Below, one piece after another: positions 49,201 through 58,200 of a DNA stretch of 64,000 nt (within the stretch, counting starts at the first letter, position 1; each line of letters opens with the position of its first letter). The notes under the pieces are model-generated. The model saw only the letters and a program-made list of their open reading frames with translations, did no database searches and was not told where the DNA came from. Where the stretch lies: contig NC_085141.1 of assembly GCF_024139115.2 (NCBI RefSeq), positions 373,444,949 to 373,508,948 on the forward strand, in the 5' to 3' direction. The stretch comes from Armigeres subalbatus. Its lineage: Eukaryota; Arthropoda; Insecta; Diptera; Culicidae. A program made the position numbers and the translations under genes.

Positions 49201-52200
49201 GCTACAGCTCTTCGATGAACCTACGCCGAAAGGAGTATCTTTCTCCACTGGACTCGATCCTGGGCCAATCGCTTCCAGTCGCCCCGAACATTGAGCGCCC
49301 TCAGGTCCTCTTCATCTGAAAAAAGCCATCGTGTACGCGGCCTTCCACGAAGCCTGCGGCCTCTTCCGGGTTCTCTACTCAATATTATCTTCGCCTGACG
49401 TTCTTCTGGCATGCAAACAACGTGTCCAGCCCACCGTTGTCTGCCGTGTTGTATAAGCCTGATAATACCCAGCCTTTTATACTCCTGGTACAACTTGTGA
49501 TTCATGCGACGCCGCCAGATACCGTTTTCCTGTTTACCGCCGAGTATTGTCCGCAGCACCTTACGCTCAAACACTCCGAAAGTTCTCCGATCAGCCTCCT
49601 TTAACGGCCATGTTTCATGGCCGTATAAAGCCGCCGGAAGAATTAGAGTAGTATACAGCGCGAGTTTTGTTTTCGTTTGCAGACTACGGGACATAAGCTG
49701 GTTACGAAGTCCGTGATAAGCCCTATTTGCAGCTGCAATACCTCGCGGGTAACATCATTATCGCATGTCAGACATCACTAATGTTCCAAGTTACACAAAT
49801 ACTTCTACCACTTCAAATTTTTCACCATCCAGCACCATTTTACTACCACCACCACTAATGAACCCACGTTGATTGCCAGCAACCATGTACTTCGTTTTGC
49901 TGGTATTGGTCGTGAGTCTAATCCTCGCTGTCTCCCTCTTAAAAGGCACAAAAGCGTCTTCAACGGTACGGCGATTAATCCTGATAATATCGATAACGTC
50001 CGCCAATCCCAGGAGCATATGCGATCTTGTGATAATAGTACCGCTTCTTTGCACGCCAGCTCTCCTAATCGCTCCCTCGAGTGCTATATTGAACAGTAGA
50101 TTCGAGAGTGCATCACCCTGCTTTAATCCATTTAAGATAACAAGTGACGTCGATATTTCATCCGCAACCCTTACACTTGATTTCGATCCGTCCAACGTTA
50201 TACGAATCAGCCGTATCAGTTTCGCCGGAAAACCATGTTCAAGCATAATTTACCATAATTCATTCCGTTTTACTGAATCGTACGCCGCCATGAAATCAAT
50301 AAACATATAGTGTGTCTGCAAGTTGTACTCCCGGAATGTATCAAGGATTTGTCTCAGGGTCGTCAATCAGCCCTCACGAAAACCTACTCGGTATTCGCCG
50401 ACGAAGGACTGTTCAAGCAGTCTCAATCTGTTGAACAGAGTACGAGACATAATTTTGTACGCCGAATTAAGGAGAGGCATTCCTCGGTAATTGGCGCGCT
50501 CCAGTCTGTGCTCTTTCTTAAAGAGAGGGCAAATAAGGCCGTCCAACCAGCTAGCAGTCTTCCCAGCATCGTCTTCCCATATTTTTGACCATTGGCGTAA
50601 CTAACGAAAAATTCTAGGGGGGGCTAATTTCTGACGTAGGATTACCTACGAGGTAATTTTGCATATTCAAATTTGAGACCTTCACGAAAAGTACCGATTT
50701 TCGAGATTTTGGTATCAATCGATCGACGAACTCTTAGATTTTCCCCAACTATTAAAAACAATGGATTAGAATGCGCTGGCCGTCGCCGGAAGTAGCAGTA
50801 CTCAAGAGAAATATCCACACAATGCTTAGACTATCGTTTCGCTTCTATCGGTAATTAGAAAAGCGCTTTGTGGAAAGAAAATCTGTTCTTCTTAGGCGTC
50901 GATTGCGGTCTTGGGATATCAGTGGCGGTGCTGAACTTTTATTCTTAGCGTCTTAGTGAAAAATCATCGAGCGGCCGTCGGACAGAAGCAGCAGCAGTGA
51001 TTTTTTAACAGAAGGCTCGGATTAACGTTTGATTGCTGTGAGTGATTCGAAGACGCATTGTGGATTGAAAATCGACTATTTCAGGATCAGCATTTTATGA
51101 AAAGAAAGGGTTGATAGCAAACAATGGCGTAGGTTGCATTTCCGCTGTACTGAAAGAAGTTTCTGTCAGTAAAAAAATCACAAACGCTCATCGGAGAGCA
51201 ACGCTGCAGAAACGTTGGCATCAGTAGCAGTCAAGTGATATTTTCTTTCAAAATTCAGATTTTATTTCTGTTTGTAATTGGAAAGGAACATTATTGAAAA
51301 CAAATCGGTTTTTCTCAGATACACTAGAGGAGGTTGAGCCGAGACGAACATACTTCAAAGTGCAAATCATAATCGCTTGGCAACGCTGCAGACGTTTTTT
51401 CCAGGGGTATAGCAAAAGTCAAAATCACCGTATCAAACATGAAATACATACGTAGATATGTTTACTCTTTTATTCGTTGACTTACACAGATTTATAACTT
51501 TATTCCTCTGAATCGTGTAGTGCACTCACCGTGCACGCCAAAAAAAACGAGTCGTTTACAGGAGTTAACCCAGTTGAAACTCATGGAAAAAGGTCAACTG
51601 AATTAAACGTGCACAAACCGAAAATGTCAGAATGCCCAAAACTGTCAGAATTTCCAAAAGTGTCAAATTCATGTTTACTACGGTGCATCTGTATGGGGTT
51701 GACAGCTGCGCTATATCCCTGGTTTTTTCTCCATGGATGGCAAATCATCTGACGGTGATGTCAGAGTAGACAAAAGAAATTTTCTTTTGAAATTCTGATT
51801 TTGCCTGTGATTGGAAAGGCGCGTTGTCGGTTCGTCTCAGAACCATCATTTCATAGGAGGTTGAGTGTGAGTGACGAATTTTCTGTCGTAAGATTCCAGA
51901 AAAACTATATGCGATTAGAAACCCAACAAGCATTGGATACTGATGAAGAGATTATTTCGCCACAATTTGGCTTGTTCAGCTAAAAAACTAGCTTTTTTTA
52001 TTCGTATATTTATTTGGTAGGAACTATGTGTTCTTAACTGCTACTGTGCACAATGGTCGGATTCGTCAAATTTCACGACATAAATCGATAACTCGAAAAC
52101 TATCAGAGCTAGAGTTTTGACGTCTTCAAAAGAAATGATCTACAAGAAGAGATCTATTTTTGGAGTAGGTTGTCATTAGGGTGGCCCTTCGGTGAAATTT

Positions 52201-55200
52201 TTTTGGAAATGTACTTTTTTACCCTTTTGAGCTAGGAGTTCATATAATTCTACAAAGTTGTAGAGAATTTAATTCTAAGCATTTTTGCTCAATAAACATT
52301 TATTTTATCTCATATAGGTGATGTTTTATGACAAAATTGCTAAATTTAGATAGGGTGGTCCCGAAAAAAATTGTTTTTAGCTTCCACTTTCATCAATTCA
52401 GAATATTTTCAAAAACTGTCTTAGCATCGCTTCACGGTCGTTGGATTGCGCATCTTTTGGTTACAAAAGATGGTTGATAGCTTCATTTTCAAGCATATTA
52501 TAAGCGTTTTTTCATGAAAAAGTGATATTTTTCTGAGCATTCTACTGCAGCTAGTAGCAAATATAAGCAAAAATTTCAATCGTAATCTGAAAGTATAAAT
52601 GCAGGCCCATCAAATCCATGTTATTTCATTTGTCCATGTTTGTCCACTTTTGTTTGATAATCATATTAGTTTTTGTATGAAAAATCAGTTATTCCATGGA
52701 AAACACATATACCATAGAGGAAGTGCACCGGTTTTGGCCAACTTAGTGCCTATTTTGGCCAACCCTGAAAAATACATATTTTTCCAAAATAATCGATCAG
52801 TTAAAAGCAGCGTTGAATCGTGAGGGATATATCTCTTGTTGGAACTAATAAAACCCTCCCGAATTGCTTTATTTTTGGAGTTATTCGCAAAATTGGTCAA
52901 ATTAGGAACATGGCCAAAACCGGTACCCCTATCTCCGATTTTCGCAATATTTGGTAGAATCATTCTTTTTCGAAAATAAATAAACTCACTTTTTAATTTT
53001 GTCCGATTTCGATCCAGGGTGGTCGAAAAAATCATATAAAATCAAAATATTTTTTTAAAACATAATTTTTGAACAACTGGACCAATTATCAATGTTCATG
53101 GAATCACATGTAGTCATTGGCGACCCTCACTTAGAAACTGTGAAAATGAAATTATTCTGCGAATTAGCCATGAAAAACCAACTTGAATTTTATGATTTTG
53201 TATTTCGCCACAAAAGTAGCGCTTTTAAGCATTTATTTCATGAGAACACCTTGAAAATCGTTCCAGTAGTTAACATGTCAAAATGATTTTTTCAACTTCT
53301 TTTCCACACAAGTTGATTTAAATATTTTAGATAAAGAACGATTCTTTGTGGGCTTTGTGGCCATGCGGTTAGCGCCGACAATCGTCTAGAGGCATGGACT
53401 ATGGAGCGTGAGCTCGATTCCCGCCTCGGTAAGATGGAAAATTTTCGTGATCGAAAAATTCTGGGTATTATGTTTCCTGTCAGTTGTCTAGGTGTTAAGT
53501 ATTTAGTCTGTACGACCTTTGGTCGAGGATGGTGTTCTTGTCTTTTATTCTACCAAATATTGTGAAAATCCAAAAGATGATATATGTGTTTCATACTAAT
53601 TTTTCGTACAAAAATATTACTATCGTCAAACAAAAGTGGACAAAGATGGACAAATGAAATACCATGGATTTCATGGGCCTACATGTATACTTTTAGATTA
53701 CGATTGAAATGTTTGCTAATATTTGCTACTAGCTGCAGTAGAATGCTCAGAAAAATTTCACTTTTTCATGAAAAAACGCTTATAATATGCTTGAAAATGA
53801 AGCTATCAACCATATTATGTAACCAAAAGATGCGCCATCCAAAGACCGTGAAGCGATGCAAAGACAGTTTTTGAAAATATTCTGGATTGATGAAAGTGGA
53901 AGCTAAAAACTATTTTTTCGGGACCACCCTATCTAAATTTAGCAATTTTGTCATAAAACATCACCTATATGAGATAAAATAAAGGTTCATTAATCAAAAA
54001 TACTTAGAATTAAATTCTCTACAACTTTGTAGAACTATATGAACTCCTAACTCAAAAGGGTAAAAAAATACATTTCCAAAAAAATTCACCGATGGGCCAC
54101 CCTAATGACAACCTACACCAGAAATAGATCTCTTCTTGTAGATCATTTCTTCTGAAGACGTCAAAACTCTAACACTGATAGTTTTCGAGTTATCGATTTA
54201 TGTCGTGAAATTTGACGAATCCGACCATTGTGCTGTGCCGTGATCTTTTATGGTATTCTGCTGTACAAAATCCACACAGAATCTATTTTTAGATATCCAT
54301 TATTCGTTATTGTTGTCGTTGCCAGTTCATCTTCTTGTGAGTCCATTGTGTCCGTTTGTCCATGTCGTGTTCCAATTTCGAGAAAAACAAGTTGTCAGTC
54401 GTCATCAGTCAGCCGTGATGGTAAGGCGCGTATTCCAAAACGCCACCGTATGGGCTGCGGATCCGGCGACTGACGAAGGTTTGGTGGAGGGGCTGGGAAT
54501 CGAACCCATGACCATTCGCTTATAAGGCGAACGTGTAGCCAACTATGCTACGGGACCCTAAAAAAACTAGCTTATTCAACTTAAATTGTTTGTTGGGTAG
54601 TAAGACGCCTGGGGAGTTTTATCCATCCGAAAAAATCCAATGAGAACATTTAAATTTTTGTTACCTCTTCTTGAAAAGTCAAGATTTTGCCTTTCTGGAA
54701 TCTCTTATTGATTTTCTGGAAATAACAGAAAAATCGCCCAAATCACCATTCAAAGCTACAGAAAGAAATGTTTTCAAAATATCTGGATCGATTCAGACAT
54801 ATGGTACGTAGTATTTGGCTCTCACTTTTCCGAAAGGATTTTTTTGATAATTCTTTCAGAAAGGCCATGCATCTTTAAGAACTATGAACACGCTAGGTTT
54901 AATTAAATATATTCGCAAAGCTCTGTAAAAACTTAAAAATATTTAAAGATTAAATACTTGCTGAGAAAACCAATTTTAAATCAGGATTTTTTAGAAATAT
55001 GTCGATAAGCTAAGCACCCTGTGTTATTTGAACAATGTGTCCAACATTTTATGCTGTGTCAATATTAAGACCATAAAGACAGTTCAGTATACCACTAGAA
55101 CTTTCTTTATCCAATCAAAATTTTAGAAATTGTATTTGTTTTCTTAGTCTGTTGCTTCTATTATTTATTCAATCAGCATTGCACCAACATGGTAAAACTG

Positions 55201-58200
55201 TTCCTACTCCAATTGTAATGATATCTGGCGCTGGAGAATCAAGGGAGCGTACTATTTTTCGTGTTTAACATTCCTATCGTAATGTATAACAATTGTTCGA
55301 AGATCGAAAATTTGTTAAAATAGATTCAATGTTTCGTAGAGAGCGATAAGTTAATGAACAGAACTCATTCCTGGCAGTTACGCCTATATATCATCAGAAA
55401 GCTAGATAAGCACAATATTCATGCAAAGTGGCAAAAATTCTAGGGGGGGCTAATTTAGTTCTAGGTGGGGCTATAGCCCCCCCTAGCCCCCCTGTAGTTA
55501 CGCCAATGTTTTTGACATAATATGGTGCAGAACTTTATAAAGCTGCTCACTGCCATGTTTGAGAAGTTCAGCCGGGAGCTGGTCCTTGCCCGCAGCCTTA
55601 TTGTTTTTCAGCTCTTTAATAGCTTCTTTAGCCTCATCCAGTGTAGGCGGCTCCACAGCTTGTCCAATGTCGCTAATATTCTGTTCACGGATGCACTGTC
55701 ACTTCCACTATTCAACAACGTCTCGAAGTGTTGCTACCACCTGGCAGCCATTTCGGTTTTATCTGTCAGAAAATTCCCTTCTTGGTCGTTGCCCATGACG
55801 AAAGGTGACGCTGTGTTTCTCCGCACGCCATTGACAGTGCCATTAAACCTCCGCATATCATTTTGCTCAATTTTTTCCTGCGCCTCACTAATCACTTGTT
55901 CTTCATACTCTTTTTTTCCTGCGGTGGGTTCGTTTTTCGGCTACGCTTGCTTCTTTGTACCGATATCTATTCGATCGGGTACCCGACAACAACATCCGGC
56001 TTCTGGCAACATTCTGTTGGTCGCTACCAACATCCGGCTTCTGGCAACCACGCACAGTGGGACCAATTCCAAAAAAGACGGTCAAAAATGTTAGAAGTGA
56101 ATAAAATGGTCTAGCAGGCCACATATTATGATATTTCATTGAATGGATGGTTCATCTTCTCGGCATCACCGACCCGGAAGCTAGAGATCCACTACCGGAA
56201 CGAGAGGTGGGTCACCAGTCGTTGCAAGCACGCTAACGTTCTCAAAGACAACGTGCTTGCACCAAGTGGTGCCTCATCAAATATCAATGGCTGGCGCCGC
56301 CAGTGTAGAGTTCTATTTCTATGAGCACTTTCACAGATATTAACTGCTACCTTTAATTACCAATTTCTGCCACCTCACTGCAGTGCTAACGTAAAATTGT
56401 ATTCCATTATTAGAAATTGTAAACATATGGAATGGATTTTGTATCGTCACACAAAGTAAAGCTGTAGCTGTAGAGGCGCAAATCGTTTCTTGATATTACG
56501 GTTCATGTGAAAAACTCATGATCTTTTTACAGAGTAAGTATGGAAAATCAGATGTAGGGGTCAAACAAGATACTCTCCCTGCATTGCGACTAAAAAAGAC
56601 ATGACTTGATAGTTTGTCCTACTTTCTTTAACAATATTTTCAAGTGCCTGTAATGAGTGCGCAAGTGATCCCGTGGAATTTTCTTAATTAAAGTATGCAT
56701 GAGACAAGAACAAATGGTACTAGGGGGCCGTACACATATTACGCATGCCCTTATGGGGGAGGGGAACTGTCGTTTTACCCATAAATAAAAAATCATTTGT
56801 ATGTGAGAAATCTTACATGAAGGGAGGGATGTTGAAAAACCCAAAAATAATGCTTACGTAATAAGTGTACAACCCCTAGACAATTTTCATCTGATGTCGC
56901 ATCATTGTATTGGGGCAAATGAGAGGTAGAAGGAGAAGAGAAAACATATTGTGCGTTGCTTTTTATCAAAATTGATTGGCAAGACCGAAACGATCACTGT
57001 CAGTAAAACCAAAATAACTTTGCGGGCGGAGGGTGGCGGAACCTAATTTCTGCAGGATTGGATTCCTGGCAAAAAAATGAAACTACAGTGTGAATTTCAT
57101 TGATGGGTACCGATGGGTACCTTTTTGAATTTCACAATGAATACAGCAAGAAGATAATACAATAATAATTTTATACATAATAAAGACCGAGTACTTTCTG
57201 CGCGATCAAAAATAGTTTACGAACGTATATGCGTGGCTTTATTAGTTTTTGGACTACACTTTGTAATGGTGCCAAATATAATAGGTTTGGATGATGTATA
57301 CGTTGTGGCCAACATAATGAAGCAGTAAGATAAATGTTACAAGATTTAACAGAACTTAAAATCGACAACATGCTCAACTTGTATTGACTGTAAAGGTATG
57401 ATCCACCCGAATAAAATGACTCAAAACTATGTTTACTTCATCGTCAAGTATTCTACTAACAACCCATGACTCAAGTTTTCAATTTGGATCATTTTGAAAA
57501 AATGGTTTTTGGCCGTCTTTTTGAAGATTGGTCCTTCTGTGCCACGTGTCGCACAGATCTTGGATCGTTCACATCGCGTAAATCGGAAGACTGCGGTGGG
57601 CCGGTCACGTAACCAGAACGTCGGACAATAACCCGATGAATCGATAGAGATCCGACGGGCACAAGAAGGCGAGATGCGCAGCGAGCGAGCTGGTTCGATC
57701 AGGTGGAAGACGATTTGCAGACTTTTTACAGACTGCATGACTGGCGACGTATAGCCACGGACCGAGTTGAATGGGGAAAACTTCATGTACTACACAGTCT
57801 GAGTAAATAAATAAATAATGACAATAATAATCGAGTCCATGATTGTGGTTTTTCAGCTCAGAATGGCTTTAGAATAGGCAAATGAAGCGTGCCATACAAG
57901 TTAACTGCCATACTATTGCTAACTCTAGTATGGCTTCATGTCACATCGCCCCATCGCTCATTACGACATGCAAACGCTGCAAACTGCAAATATTTAAATC
58001 AGATACCTACGCACAGGTACATAATTTTCTAAAGAATGAGCGATATTGCCACGTGTTAATATGACAATAACAGTACCGAAATATTGATATGAACAGTAAC
58101 TGTGCGTCTCTAGATTTAATTATTATTGCGTTGCGGGCTATGAGTGATTCATTGATTCAGACGCGTAATTTACGTACAAGTTGATTCGCGGAAAGGCAAT

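Larger units (their letters stand above)
52049..54232. mobile_element. Transib-like long-TIR element (CACAATGG, 5-bp TSD)
   Basis: 2184 bp. The left end is CACAATGGTCGGATTCGTCA and the right end is its complement. CTGTG lies directly on both sides (52044-52048, 54233-54237). CACWATG termini with a 5-bp GC-leaning duplication are the Transib signature, the superfamily that gave rise to RAG1. The inverted arms are about 650 bp each with scattered substitutions. The loop (about 52700-53580) carries a MITE and a second SINE. No transposase; non-autonomous. Confidence 0.82.
51995..54557 (-). mobile_element. tRNA-derived SINE, split by a Transib-like insertion
   Basis: Minus-strand SINE. Its head at 54557-54480 resembles tRNA-Ile with a UAU anticodon (gggtcccgtagcatagttgg, loop cttataa, then the B box GGTTCGATTCC). 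The body continues to 54238 and resumes at 52048-51995 with an A-rich 3' end. A 15-16 bp duplication (ctaaaaaactagctt) flanks it at 51980-51994 and 54558-54573. The 3' acceptor strand does not pair with the 5' strand, so it is not a functional tRNA gene. Confidence 0.85.
50590..55508. mobile_element. 4.9-kb DNA element, 14-bp TIR, 8-bp TSD
   Basis: Ends CATTGGCGTAACTA at the left and the same as complement at the right. Perfect 8-bp target duplication TTTTTGAC (50582-50589, 55509-55516) in the LINE. Near each end are AGGGGGGGCTAATTT-type segments. No transposase was recognised. The 8-bp duplication and CA start fit hAT or P; I cannot decide. A SINE and everything inside it account for about half its length. 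Confidence 0.85.

Noticed and set aside
54483..54557. tRNA-Ile gene on the minus strand
   Set aside because: Acceptor strands do not pair, and the sequence continues into a SINE body with a target duplication.
55522..56094. 190-codon + frame, the longest in the window
   Set aside because: It is antisense to a LINE endonuclease-RT linker whose motifs read well on the minus strand.
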